Shown here: one piece after another, positions 1-5,738 of the stretch | How the letters are laid out: the number at the start of each line of letters is the position of its first letter | Position numbering within the stretch: the first letter of the stretch is position 1 | Origin: a virus | Virus record (IMG/VR): IMGVR_UViG_3300023175_000115 | Span: 1-35,646 of that record | Strand: one strand, 5' to 3' | Length of the DNA: 35,646 nt | Made by a program: the position numbers and the translations under genes | The notes under the pieces: model-generated | What the model saw: the letters and a program-made list of their open reading frames with translations, nothing else | Database searches by the model: none | What the model was told of the DNA's origin: nothing

Positions 1-61
1 TAAGGATATATAGACCCCGCTGTAAGGATTGTGCTCGTATGCGTGTAGGAGTATTTTTTGG

Positions 62-208
62 TTATCTCTCGTCGCCATAACCATTTCCGGTAAAATCACC
101 CTTATCAACCACCGTAAATCCACGATTATGAACCGTAATACCACTTTTACCAGTTTTACCACTATTACCACCCCACCGTAGACCACCGTAAGAACATGGT
201 TTTTCACC
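62..208 (-). pseudogene. Gly/Thr-rich reading frame without a start codon
   Basis: On the minus strand an open frame of 48 codons ends at a TAA (62-64). It reads as a low-complexity Gly/Ser/Thr/Lys peptide in which GGT codons recur, so the plus strand looks like a run of ACC words. An in-frame TAG (209-211) lies immediately before it and there is no ATG near the top, so it is not an obvious complete gene. It may be the tail of a decayed gene or simple-sequence drift. I see no domain and no ribosome binding site. The rest of positions 1-318 holds a GC-rich hairpin (222-236) and an inverted repeat (267-314). Confidence 0.2.
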
Positions 209-221
209 CTAGATCCACAAT

Positions 222-236
222 GGCCCCTTCGGGGCC
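222..236. repeat. GC-rich inverted repeat with TTC loop
   Basis: A six-base inverted repeat, GGCCCC/GGGGCC, surrounds TTC. No T tract follows on either strand, so it does not look like a terminator. It is markedly more GC-rich than its surroundings. Confidence 0.4.
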
Positions 237-266
237 CCACTCTGCTCACTATGCTTACTACTCTCA

Positions 267-314
267 TATAGTGTGTATAGGTCTTTGAGCGGATCCTACT
301 GTATATACACTATA
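267..314. repeat. Imperfect 13-bp inverted repeat upstream of promoter
   Basis: The arms are 267-279 and 302-314 and match at 12 of 13 positions (TATAGTGT-TATA type). The right arm ends five bases before the -35 box at 319. The arms resemble the TATACT/TATAGT sequences found around the start points of several promoters here, so this could be an operator or a relic promoter. Confidence 0.4.
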
Positions 315-318
315 GGGG

Positions 319-346
319 TTGACAATACTGCATATGATGCTATACT
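319..346 (+). promoter_or_regulatory. sigma70-type promoter for the 375 gene
   Basis: TTGACA (319-324), 16-bp spacer, TATACT (341-346). The sequence after the -10 box continues into a TATAGT partial inverted repeat, as at several other promoters in this arm. Confidence 0.75.
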
Positions 347-374
347 GTATAGTATGTTAAGAAAGGCTGAATCA

Positions 375-608
375 ATGACCATCAATAGGCTTCTATCAAT
401 ATCAATACTATCAATATCAATACTGGCATCAACAGGCTGTTCATCAATAACTGATCAACGAGGGCGGGATGTCAATAGTCAATGGCTTTATCAAGGGGCC
501 TATCAATGGAGGGGTGTCAATGATGCTCCGGATTATGGGGCGAGGTTGCCGAACAATGTGGGAGATTATGACAGATTTTGCAGAGAGAGGCCGTGGAAGT
601 GTCGCTAG
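375..608 (+). CDS. Small predicted lipoprotein (77 aa)
   Basis: The ATG at 375 follows an AGAAAGG ribosome binding site and lies about 28 bases after the -10 box at 341-346; an upstream in-frame GTG (273) would precede the promoter and is unlikely. The first 20 or so residues are hydrophobic and end in a Ser-Thr-Gly-Cys sequence, a plausible though not ideal lipobox, so the product may be a lipid-anchored envelope protein of about 60 mature residues. The remainder is polar and rich in Trp, Tyr and Arg, with no recognised domain. The DNA is odd: the word TCAAT occurs 11 times between 371 and 530, in all three codon phases. It resembles small phage envelope proteins in size and layout only. Confidence 0.6.
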   Translation: MTINRLLSISILSISILASTGCSSITDQRGRDVNSQWLYQGAYQWRGVNDAPDYGARLPNNVGDYDRFCRERPWKCR

Positions 609-712
609 ACCAAAAACTCTAATAGAATCAAAGACTTATCCTGTTTGAACAGAGGAGGGGCTGTGTCTGACGTGGTCGTTCGTTCGTTCGCGTTCTTTTC
701 CGAAAAAACCGG

Positions 713-740
713 TTGACAAGAGTTGATTTGATGCTATACT
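713..740 (+). promoter_or_regulatory. sigma70-type promoter, no protein gene downstream
   Basis: TTGACA (713-718), 16 bp, TATACT (735-740), with ACCGG abutting the -35 box on its upstream side. The 22 bases at 730-751 recur exactly at 8225-8246. No credible plus-strand coding sequence follows before the next promoter, which suggests a non-coding transcript. Confidence 0.7.
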
Positions 741-877
741 ATATGTATAGTGAGAGATCTGGCCGGCCCCGCGTAGAAATTGCAGGCATCGGCAGTGTAT
801 TGGACTCCGGTATCTGGCTTTCGCTTAACGTTCCCGGCGGTGGAGTTTTTTGGCTTACCCCTCGCTCTCTTATTGTT
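740..877 (-). ncRNA. Candidate minus-strand transcript, antisense to the 747-852 RNA
   Basis: A strong promoter (883-911, minus) fires into this region and is followed by an AGAGAGCGAGG sequence like the ribosome binding sites of this arm. No ATG, GTG or TTG stands at the right distance; the frame that follows the binding site starts with GTA and runs about 39 codons to a TAG. It could be a decayed gene, a gene with a rare start, or an antisense RNA to the plus-strand transcript. Confidence 0.3.
747..852 (+). ncRNA. Candidate non-coding RNA with terminator-like 3' end
   Basis: This is the stretch between the promoter at 713-740 and a T tract at 846-851. An ACTCC/GGAGT pair (804-808 with 842-846) with inner CCGG pairing precedes the six Ts and resembles an intrinsic terminator. 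The predicted RNA is about 100 nt and fairly GC-rich, with a GGCCGGCC palindrome near its 5' end. The region is also transcribed from the opposite strand if the promoter at 883-911 is active. Together these elements account for the 383-base gap between the genes at 375 and 992. Evidence is architectural only. Confidence 0.35.
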
Positions 878-882
878 CTTAT

Positions 883-911
883 AGTATAACAAATAAAACC
901 GGTTTTGTCAA
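883..911 (-). promoter_or_regulatory. Minus-strand sigma70-type promoter with ACCGGT spacer
   Basis: Read on the minus strand: TTGACA (911-906), 17 bp containing AAAACCGGTTTT, TATACT (888-883). It is back to back with the plus promoter at 935 and faces the promoter at 713. It is the only minus-strand copy of this promoter class I found in the left arm. Confidence 0.75.
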
Positions 912-934
912 CCACTTTTTTGCAAATAAAATAG

Positions 935-962
935 TTGACAATTTGGATATAGGTGCTATACT
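935..962 (+). promoter_or_regulatory. sigma70-type promoter for the 992 gene
   Basis: TTGACA (935-940), 16 bp, TATACT (957-962). It is divergent from the promoter at 883-911, with 23 bp between the two -35 boxes. Confidence 0.75.
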
Positions 963-991
963 GTGTATAGTTAAAAAGAGGAGCGAAAACT

Positions 992-1129
992 ATGTATGTA
1001 CTACACGTTTTAAATGACGCAGGCGAATGGGAATTTATTACACGCAAATTCCGCACACCGTTTAATGCTGTTAAATTTTTCCACAGCAAATTGTCTATGT
1101 TTGCAGATTACACTATAACAAAAATTTAA
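992..1129 (+). CDS. Small hypothetical early protein (45 aa)
   Basis: The ATG is seven bases after AGAGGAGCGA, the extended Shine-Dalgarno sequence shared by this arm, and follows the promoter at 935-962. The product is a 45-residue soluble peptide with several aromatic residues (start MYVLHVLNDAG) and a basic middle. No domain is recognised. It stands alone between two promoters. The standard leader makes it a credible real gene even though it is short. Its binding site has the longest match, 11 nt, to the anti-Shine-Dalgarno loop at 10394-10410. Confidence 0.65.
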   Translation: MYVLHVLNDAGEWEFITRKFRTPFNAVKFFHSKLSMFADYTITKI

Positions 1130-1137
1130 AAAAACAG

Positions 1138-1165
1138 TTGACATTTTGGAAAATTGTGTTATAGT
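1138..1165 (+). promoter_or_regulatory. sigma70-type promoter for the 1200 gene
   Basis: TTGACA (1138-1143), 16 bp, TATAGT (1160-1165). The spacer has no ACCGGT. Confidence 0.65.
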
Positions 1166-1199
1166 AAAGCATAGTTAAAAAACAGCGAGAGGGCGTACA

Positions 1200-1454
1200 A
1201 TGTACACTTACACAATAGCACACAGCGAGGCGGGAGCAACTTGGGGCAATGGCAACAGTTGCATTAGGTTGGCTATTACAAATGAGGACACAGGCGAGAC
1301 TAAAGTGTGCGACGAGTTTACATACTTAGAGGACGACACACAAGAGACGCTAGAGTACTTGTTTGAAAACGGCTTTGAGGATGTAGCATTTGAGCACGAG
1401 TTGTACGATGTGTTGCTAGGGCACTTGGCTAAAATAGACGCACAAAAAAATTAA
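1200..1454 (+). CDS. Acidic hypothetical early protein (84 aa)
   Basis: The start ATG follows AGCGAGAGGGCG, a variant of the arm's ribosome binding site, and the promoter at 1138-1165. The product has about 18 acidic against 4 basic residues and two cysteines, with the acidic residues concentrated in the C-terminal two-thirds. No domain is recognised. It stands alone between two promoters. Small acidic early phage proteins often bind host proteins or mimic DNA; nothing here proves that for this one. Confidence 0.75.
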   Translation: MYTYTIAHSEAGATWGNGNSCIRLAITNEDTGETKVCDEFTYLEDDTQETLEYLFENGFEDVAFEHELYDVLLGHLAKIDAQKN

Positions 1455-1474
1455 AAAAAATGTGCATTTTGGAC

Positions 1475-1502
1475 TTGACAAGTGTGTAAAAGAGCATATA
1501 AT
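1475..1502 (+). promoter_or_regulatory. sigma70-type promoter for the 1538 gene
   Basis: TTGACA (1475-1480), 16 bp, perfect TATAAT (1497-1502). No ACCGGT is present. Confidence 0.7.
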
Positions 1503-1537
1503 AGTATATGTAAGTTAACAAAAGCGAGAGGTAAATT

Positions 1538-2011
1538 ATGCAAAAATTACAAAACTTTTTAAAAACACTAAAAGCAAACTGCAACAACATTGCACACATT
1601 AGCGATGAGGGCAACACAGCACAGGTGACTATTAGTTTAGGTACAGGCTGGGCTGGTGACTATGCAGGTGGTTATTGGGGTGACTGTGCTATTACAGACG
1701 ACGAACTGCAAATTACATTTACAGTAGGCGACGTATACGACGATGGGGACTTTACTATAGGTGAAGGCATTGTGCAATTAACATACAAAGGCGGTGTTGA
1801 GAACAACGGACTTGCTTACACGGGCGAACTTGATAAAGAGGTGGGCAACGTGCTACAACACGTGACAGGTGGTATGTTATATTGTAGCGGTAGCGAACAG
1901 GGTATGCAGGGGCACTACGACGAAGACGAAAGTTATTTGAGCGTAGATATGGAGATTGTGGATAACACAAAACAAAAGGCAGTTGTTGCGAACGTTGTTA
2001 GTATAGGTTAA
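1538..2011 (+). CDS. Hypothetical early protein, Gly/Asp-rich (157 aa)
   Basis: The start ATG follows GCGAGAGGTAAATT, the second ribosome-binding-site type of this arm, and the promoter at 1475-1502. After a helical basic N-terminus of about 20 residues, the protein is rich in Gly, Asp, Val and Thr in a pattern suggesting beta structure, with a Gly/Trp cluster around residues 35-50. It is strongly acidic overall. No known family is recognised and no signal peptide is seen. It is monocistronic. Confidence 0.75.
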   Translation: MQKLQNFLKTLKANCNNIAHISDEGNTAQVTISLGTGWAGDYAGGYWGDCAITDDELQITFTVGDVYDDGDFTIGEGIVQLTYKGGVENNGLAYTGELDKEVGNVLQHVTGGMLYCSGSEQGMQGHYDEDESYLSVDMEIVDNTKQKAVVANVVSIG

Positions 2012-2020
2012 ACAAATTGG

Positions 2021-2049
2021 TTGACAGTATAGCATTTCGGTGCTATACT
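2021..2049 (+). promoter_or_regulatory. sigma70-type promoter for the 2081 operon
   Basis: TTGACA (2021-2026), 17 bp, TATACT (2044-2049), followed by a TATATACAG partial inverted repeat at the start point. Confidence 0.75.
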
Positions 2050-2080
2050 GTATATACAGTTTAAAAAATAAGGAGCGAAT

Positions 2081-2452
2081 ATGACATTTTACGTTTATCA
2101 CAAAACAGATTCACGCATTGAGACTGGTAAGGGCAATACGCATTACGGTCAGCACGAATACAACACAGAGGGTCAAGCAAAAGCGGCGATCACTCGTATT
2201 GTAAAGAAGGCTCAAGCAAAGCACGATCGTCTAAAGGCAAGCAAATACAGTTGGGATAATGAAAGAGCACAAGAGGCTCTAGATCGTGTGGCGGATCTTG
2301 CTATTGCTGAGCATGATGATTATCACGCTAATATTGAACAGTTCGAAACAGTTTATTCAATCTTTGATAGTAAAAAAGAGAAACCTGTAGTACAGAGCGT
2401 GAACACACCTCATTTTATGAGTGTATCAAGCGAAAGTTATTGGTGTATGTAA
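2081..2452 (+). CDS. Hypothetical early protein (123 aa)
   Basis: The ATG follows AAGGAGCGAAT at standard spacing. The middle (about residues 30-85) is strongly charged and alanine-rich and should be helical, with Arg/Lys-rich and Glu-rich stretches; the C-terminus is Ser-rich and ends in Trp-Cys-Met. No domain is recognised. It heads a two-gene unit with the 58-aa gene at 2453, whose ATG directly follows its TAA. Confidence 0.75.
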   Translation: MTFYVYHKTDSRIETGKGNTHYGQHEYNTEGQAKAAITRIVKKAQAKHDRLKASKYSWDNERAQEALDRVADLAIAEHDDYHANIEQFETVYSIFDSKKEKPVVQSVNTPHFMSVSSESYWCM

Positions 2453-2629
2453 ATGAAGACTCTAGTCGAAACAACGGTTTGGGGTGACAATACCCCAAAT
2501 CATACCTACTTCTTAGAGAACGATCGCTGTGTAGGCTACATCAAAGCAGGCACAAGCGAGAAGATTATGTTCAAAAAGCCTATGCGTTTTGATAAAAGAC
2601 GTAGAACTTTTAAGGAAATTAGGGGTTGA
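2453..2629 (+). CDS. Small basic hypothetical protein (58 aa)
   Basis: The ATG immediately follows the stop codon of the 2081 gene, indicating translational coupling. The product is basic at its C-terminus (an Arg/Lys-rich run around residues 42-55) and contains a VWGDNTPNHTYFLEND stretch near the N-terminus. No family is recognised. Its TGA stop (2627-2629) lies inside the TTGACA -35 box of the next promoter, so gene end and promoter have been compressed onto the same bases. Confidence 0.7.
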   Translation: MKTLVETTVWGDNTPNHTYFLENDRCVGYIKAGTSEKIMFKKPMRFDKRRRTFKEIRG

Positions 2630-2654
2630 CAAAACCGGTAATGCCGTATATAAT
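2626..2654 (+). promoter_or_regulatory. sigma70-type promoter with ACCGGT, overlaps stop codon
   Basis: TTGACA (2626-2631), 17 bp starting AAACCGGT, TATAAT (2649-2654). The TGA stop of the upstream gene is part of the -35 box. Confidence 0.8.
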
Positions 2655-2677
2655 ATAAAAATAATGAAAGGAATGGT

Positions 2678-2923
2678 ATGGAAAAACTCAACTCAATAGT
2701 ATTAGCGATCACTGTAGGCATTGTGGCTTACTTGTTCGTTGAAGTGCAGGACTTGAAAGAGACAGATTCATTCTTCACCGAGTCTCAACCGGTGGTGACA
2801 TCATGTGGTGAGAAACCGGATATGGTGGTGAGAGATGTATTTGCTGAATTCAAAAATCTAGTCATCGAACTTAAGAAGTTGGAAGACGAAACCTTGCCCG
2901 ACGTTAAATTGGAGGACAAATGA
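2678..2923 (+). CDS. Small membrane-anchored hypothetical protein (81 aa)
   Basis: The ATG follows GAAAGGAATGGT and the promoter at 2626-2654. Residues 5-22 form one hydrophobic segment; the rest is a polar, Glu/Lys-rich domain likely to be partly helical, with one cysteine near residue 43. This is a single-pass, probably N-in topology. Its stop overlaps the ATG of the 2920 gene (ATGA), so the two small membrane proteins are probably made together. Paired small membrane proteins can be spanin-like, but the early promoter and absence of a lipobox argue against lysis genes here. Confidence 0.7.
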   Translation: MEKLNSIVLAITVGIVAYLFVEVQDLKETDSFFTESQPVVTSCGEKPDMVVRDVFAEFKNLVIELKKLEDETLPDVKLEDK

Positions 2924-3060
2924 GAATTCTAATTGGTATTGCAATTGGTGTCTTTGGAACTTTATTCTATGTGGATCCCTCGATGATCGATCCACTGTTG
3001 ACCCAAGCCCAAGAAGTAGTTAGAGCAATTGGACAATTTCTGGTTGACAAAACCGGTTAA
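2920..3060 (+). CDS. Small membrane-anchored hypothetical protein (46 aa)
   Basis: The start overlaps the previous stop as ATGA. Residues 2-17 are hydrophobic (start MRILIGIAIGVFG) and could be a membrane anchor or uncleaved signal; the rest is amphipathic helix. The last residues, VDKTG, are encoded by the -35 box and ACCGGT element of the next promoter (3044-3072), so the protein's end is shaped by regulatory DNA. No family is recognised. Confidence 0.65.
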   Translation: MRILIGIAIGVFGTLFYVDPSMIDPLLTQAQEVVRAIGQFLVDKTG

Positions 3061-3072
3061 TCCAGTTATAAT
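3044..3072 (+). promoter_or_regulatory. sigma70-type promoter inside the end of the 2920 gene
   Basis: TTGACA (3044-3049), 17 bp with AAACCGGTT, TATAAT (3067-3072). The -35 box and ACCGGT are coding sequence of the preceding gene. Confidence 0.8.
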
Positions 3073-3101
3073 ATAGTTATTGTTTAATTAAGGAGCGACC
3101 T

Positions 3102-3380
3102 ATGGAAAACAAGACTTATATCTTTCACACTGATCCCGGACACGGCTGGTTGGCTGTTCCGTTCAAAGATCTTATCGCATTCAACATCACAGATAAGATC
3201 TCAGGCTATTCATACATCAAAGGCAAGACTGCATACCTCGAAGAAGATTGTGATGCAGGAGTGTTCATTGATGCATTCAAACAACGCTTTGGTAAGATGT
3301 TTGAATACCGTACATCATATCAAGAGCGTACACAGATTCGCTATTTCGAAAACTATACAGCAGACAAGGTGGCGGCGTAA
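3102..3380 (+). CDS. Hypothetical early protein (92 aa)
   Basis: The ATG follows TTAAGGAGCGACCT and the promoter at 3044-3072. The product is a soluble mixed-charge protein rich in aromatic residues, with a short alanine-ending C-terminus. No domain is recognised. Its TAA shares an A with the ATG of the 3380 gene (TAATG), giving a coupled two-gene unit. Confidence 0.75.
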   Translation: MENKTYIFHTDPGHGWLAVPFKDLIAFNITDKISGYSYIKGKTAYLEEDCDAGVFIDAFKQRFGKMFEYRTSYQERTQIRYFENYTADKVAA

Positions 3381-3550
3381 TGTTTAAACTATATTGGAAA
3401 GGTGAGTGTATTGATCAGTTCGATACACTCGATGAGGCTCAAAAGATGCAAGCCGAATACAATATGGCATATGGTGGAGGAGTCATTATAGACGATGGCT
3501 CTAACGATGCTGAGTATGAACTAGCAATGGCTGAGTTTCACGGTAGTTGA
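3380..3550 (+). CDS. Small acidic hypothetical protein (56 aa)
   Basis: The ATG overlaps the stop of the 3102 gene by one base (TAATG), typical of translational coupling. The peptide is acidic, starts MFKLYWKGECIDQFDTLDEA and contains a helix-friendly DEAQKMQAEYNMA stretch followed by GGGVIIDDG. The sequence pattern recalls small phage proteins that carry a two-strand and helix fold, but no family can be assigned. Confidence 0.7.
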   Translation: MFKLYWKGECIDQFDTLDEAQKMQAEYNMAYGGGVIIDDGSNDAEYELAMAEFHGS

Positions 3551-3567
3551 TCACTGAAAAATAATGG

Positions 3568-3596
3568 TTGACAATACCGGTTTTGTCTGTTATAAT
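3568..3596 (+). promoter_or_regulatory. sigma70-type promoter with ACCGGT
   Basis: TTGACA (3568-3573), 17 bp with TACCGGTTTTGTC, TATAAT (3591-3596). It is nearly identical to the promoters at 4100 and 7754. Confidence 0.8.
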
Positions 3597-3627
3597 TATT
3601 ATATAATTTAACAATAAGGAGCGATAT

Positions 3628-3897
3628 ATGAAACTATCAACAATCATTGCAGAGATCCACTCTATGAACAGAGACGATCTTAACAAGGTAGTCGAGGCTG
3701 TGAAGTATGCGAGATCGCAGGCACACAGACAAGCGGCGAACTCACTCAAGGCAGGTGACACAGTATTCTTCGACGGTAGGTATGGTAAGACCGTTAAGGG
3801 CACGGTGATCAAGACTGCCATCAAGTATGTACAGGTTGACTGTGGCATAGATGGTCGTTGGAGAGTACCGGCGGCACATTTGAGGTTGGCGGCATAA
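3628..3897 (+). CDS. Small phage protein with probable SH3/KOW-like barrel (89 aa)
   Basis: The ATG follows TAAGGAGCGATAT. Residues 1-35 are helical (MNRDDLNKVVEAVKYARSQA) and residues 42-80 show the alternating pattern of a small beta barrel: a GDTVFFDGRYGK turn, then VKGTVIK and YVQVD strands, ending in WRVPAAHL. Similar helix-plus-barrel proteins are common in T4-like phages and are of unknown function; nucleic-acid binding is a guess. It is translationally coupled to the membrane protein at 3897 (TAATG). Confidence 0.75.
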   Translation: MKLSTIIAEIHSMNRDDLNKVVEAVKYARSQAHRQAANSLKAGDTVFFDGRYGKTVKGTVIKTAIKYVQVDCGIDGRWRVPAAHLRLAA

Positions 3898-4103
3898 TGT
3901 TAAACGTATTGAAGTGGGTGGCTACGGCCACCCTAATCATCGGCTTTGGTTTGATGAGTTCCGGCAACACAGATGGCTGGTACTTACAGATCACCGGTGG
4001 TATCCTATGGTTGATTGCGGCTGTGATGATGAAGGACAAACCCCTCATTGCCACAAATGCAACCATGACAATCGTAGGGATAATAGGCAGACTTTTCGGT
4101 TGA
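3897..4103 (+). CDS. Small integral membrane protein (68 aa)
   Basis: The ATG overlaps the preceding stop (TAATG); an earlier in-frame ATG at 3858 would run through the previous gene and is unlikely. Three hydrophobic stretches (about residues 6-20, 33-46 and 51-66) suggest two or three membrane passes, with a short loop containing Asn-Thr-Asp-Gly-Trp. The stop TGA (4101-4103) is embedded in the next -35 box. No family is recognised; it resembles the 4898 product in size and hydrophobicity. Confidence 0.65.
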   Translation: MLNVLKWVATATLIIGFGLMSSGNTDGWYLQITGGILWLIAAVMMKDKPLIATNATMTIVGIIGRLFG

Positions 4104-4128
4104 CAAAACCGGTTTTGTCTGTTATAAT
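4100..4128 (+). promoter_or_regulatory. sigma70-type promoter carrying an 18-bp palindrome
   Basis: TTGACA (4100-4105), 17 bp, TATAAT (4123-4128). Positions 4102-4119 form a perfect palindrome, GACAAAACCGGTTTTGTC, running from inside the -35 box almost to the -10. This is the cleanest copy of the ACCGGT element and looks like an operator. Confidence 0.85.
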
Positions 4129-4160
4129 GTAATTACAAAATAAAAAAATAGGAGCGAGAT

Positions 4161-4340
4161 ATGTCAGATAATTTTAAAGAAAACGTATTCGAATTTTTAG
4201 ACGACTTACGTGAGAGCGGCGCTGTTAATATGTTTGGCGCAGGACAATTTGTACAAGAAGCATTCGACGTTGATAGACGTGAAGCAAGAACGCTGGTAGG
4301 AGAGTGGATGGACACTTTCTCTGAGAGGCACTCTGTATGA
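4161..4340 (+). CDS. Small acidic hypothetical protein (59 aa)
   Basis: The ATG follows ATAGGAGCGAGAT. The product is helical and acidic (start MSDNFKENVFEFLDDLRESG). Residues 25-55 resemble a small helical unit in which the phrase FVQEAFDVDRREARTLVGEW recurs in many phage early proteins of unknown role. Its stop overlaps the next start as ATGA, so it is coupled to the 4337 gene. Confidence 0.7.
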   Translation: MSDNFKENVFEFLDDLRESGAVNMFGAGQFVQEAFDVDRREARTLVGEWMDTFSERHSV

Positions 4341-4837
4341 AGAAGGTTGGTTTAGACTTCTTCTTTAATAGAGAAGATGATTGGGGAGCCAACTACAACA
4401 ACATGGACTTCTATATGTACAATGTCCAAAGGCTTAGATGGCTTTTGGTCGATGCGGACTACCTAGAAGGCAACCCATTTGCTAAATGCGTGGACCTAGA
4501 CACATTAGAGATCAAGGACCAAGCAAGGTTCCAAAGCCTGCAGGAGAGGGATCACGATGCCCTAGTTGAAATGGTCGAGGACAAAGGTTGGGATTGGTTA
4601 GGCGATGACTTTGATCACATGGAAGCCTATCTATCCTTTATCATGCAACATGATAGAGCATTCTGTTATAGTGTAAAGGGTGAAGGATACAAATGCGACA
4701 GCGATTACCTACACATCGAGACTTGGAGCATACCAGAGAAGTTCCTCGAGAGTGATGCTCTGCGTGATGCCTACATTGCTGGATCCTCTAATGAAAGTGG
4801 CGACTACCATATGGATTCCGAGAGTCACGGCTGGTAA
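4337..4837 (+). CDS. Hypothetical early protein (166 aa)
   Basis: The start overlaps the preceding gene as ATGA. The protein is acidic, rich in Trp, Tyr and Asp, and soluble. It opens with MKKVGLDFFFNREDDWGANY and has a C-terminal stretch rich in Ser/Asp/His. No catalytic motif or known domain is seen. It is expressed with the 59-aa protein from the palindromic promoter at 4100. Confidence 0.75.
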   Translation: MKKVGLDFFFNREDDWGANYNNMDFYMYNVQRLRWLLVDADYLEGNPFAKCVDLDTLEIKDQARFQSLQERDHDALVEMVEDKGWDWLGDDFDHMEAYLSFIMQHDRAFCYSVKGEGYKCDSDYLHIETWSIPEKFLESDALRDAYIAGSSNESGDYHMDSESHGW

Positions 4838-4845
4838 TTTTTTGG

Positions 4846-4874
4846 TTGACAACTGGTAAAACCGGTGCTATACT
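4846..4874 (+). promoter_or_regulatory. sigma70-type promoter, ACCGGT next to -10
   Basis: TTGACA (4846-4851), 17 bp, TATACT (4869-4874). ACCGGT lies at the -10 side of the spacer, the same arrangement as at 6694. Confidence 0.8.
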
Positions 4875-4897
4875 GTAAGCATAATAAGGAGAGCGAA

Positions 4898-5092
4898 ATG
4901 AAACAATTGAAAACATATTTGGGATTCTTTTTTATCGTAGCAGGAATCATTATGATGGCTGGCTCAGCAGGCGACTGTGATGGTGCTTGTATGGAGAACG
5001 CTAATACGATAGGCGAGATGCTAATGATTGCATTCATTGGTCTATGCTTGTTTGGCACAGGCGCATTCATAGCCATTTCAAGTGAAAAATAA
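4898..5092 (+). CDS. Small integral membrane protein (64 aa)
   Basis: The ATG at 4898 follows AAGGAGAGCGAA; the longer frame would begin before the promoter's -10. Two hydrophobic helices (about residues 7-24 and 42-60) flank an acidic loop with a Cys-Asp-Gly-Ala-Cys pair, which could be disulphide bonded if the loop is periplasmic. No known family. It is monocistronic, between two promoters of the same class. Confidence 0.7.
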   Translation: MKQLKTYLGFFFIVAGIIMMAGSAGDCDGACMENANTIGEMLMIAFIGLCLFGTGAFIAISSEK

Positions 5093-5095
5093 TGG

Positions 5096-5124
5096 TTGAC
5101 AATACCGGTAATTCCGTGTATACT
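5096..5124 (+). promoter_or_regulatory. sigma70-type promoter with ACCGGT
   Basis: TTGACA (5096-5101), 17 bp starting ATACCGGTA, TATACT (5119-5124). Confidence 0.8.
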
Positions 5125-5156
5125 GTATATATAAATTGAAACAAAAGGAGCGATAA

Positions 5157-5669
5157 ATGGCTACAAGAGCACGAATTGGTCTACAGCAAGACAACGGCAC
5201 AATCATTGCCGCATATCAACATTGGGATGGTTATCCGGGTGGCTTAGGTTATACCCTATGCGAACACTGGGAAGATCCTGCAAAGGTAGAAGAAGGCATC
5301 CGACTAGGCGATGCTTCTAATTGGAAATACATCGTAGGCACGAAGGTAGACTTCGACGATAGGAATGATCCTATGCACGATGTCCAAAATGTCTACTACG
5401 GCAGAGACAGAGGCGAAAAGAATGTAGGCTTCCGTACTTACAAAGACGAAGCAGAGTTCATTGCTGAAGGCTTTAACACAGGTGAAGAATACATTTACCT
5501 AATGAAGAACACAGGTAAGAAGGATTACTTAGGCAAAGCAATAGGCGAATGGTTCTATTGTGCATACGACAAAAAGTTCTTTATCGAACTAGAGGAGGTT
5601 GCTATTAACGAGCATATCGAAATGCTCAAGCGACACCTAGAGTTGATGAAGCAACAGAAGGCGGCGTAA
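5157..5669 (+). CDS. Conserved phage hypothetical protein (170 aa)
   Basis: The ATG follows AAAGGAGCGATAA. The N-terminus carries the motif YQHWDGYPGGLG at about residues 20-31, which I recognise from a family of phage proteins that begin MATRA and have no assigned function. The rest is a mixed alpha/beta domain ending in a Lys/Glu-rich helix (about residues 145-168). Soluble, no membrane segment. It is probably monocistronic, since an inverted repeat follows 24 bases after the stop. Confidence 0.75.
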   Translation: MATRARIGLQQDNGTIIAAYQHWDGYPGGLGYTLCEHWEDPAKVEEGIRLGDASNWKYIVGTKVDFDDRNDPMHDVQNVYYGRDRGEKNVGFRTYKDEAEFIAEGFNTGEEYIYLMKNTGKKDYLGKAIGEWFYCAYDKKFFIELEEVAINEHIEMLKRHLELMKQQKAA

Positions 5670-5692
5670 ACCGAAATTATCAGCAAAGGCTT

Positions 5693-5727
5693 CGGGGTAT
5701 AGTTAAATAATAGCACACTATACCCCG
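5693..5727 (+). promoter_or_regulatory. 11-bp inverted repeat spanning a late-type promoter
   Basis: The arms CGGGGTATAGT (5693-5703) and ACTATACCCCG (5717-5727) are perfect. Between them lies TAAATAATAGCAC; TAAATA (5704-5709) is a T4-type late -10 element, and the 14-base word TAAATAATAGCACA is identical to 15456-15469. No T tract follows, so it is not a terminator. The predicted late +1 would be near 5715, so the late transcript would keep only the right arm, while a read-through early transcript could form the whole hairpin next to the GGAGG binding site at 5727-5731. Confidence 0.6.
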
Positions 5728-5738
5728 GAGGATAACAA

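Noticed and set aside
222-236. GC-rich hairpin as a terminator
   Set aside because: No T tract follows on either strand.
739-1089. Minus-strand frame of 116 codons
   Set aside because: It runs across the plus-strand 992 gene and both promoters; only the part downstream of the 883-911 promoter could be expressed, and that part has no start codon.
2678-3060. The two small membrane genes as an i-spanin/o-spanin lysis pair
   Set aside because: They have early-type promoters, no lipobox in the second protein and no holin or endolysin nearby.
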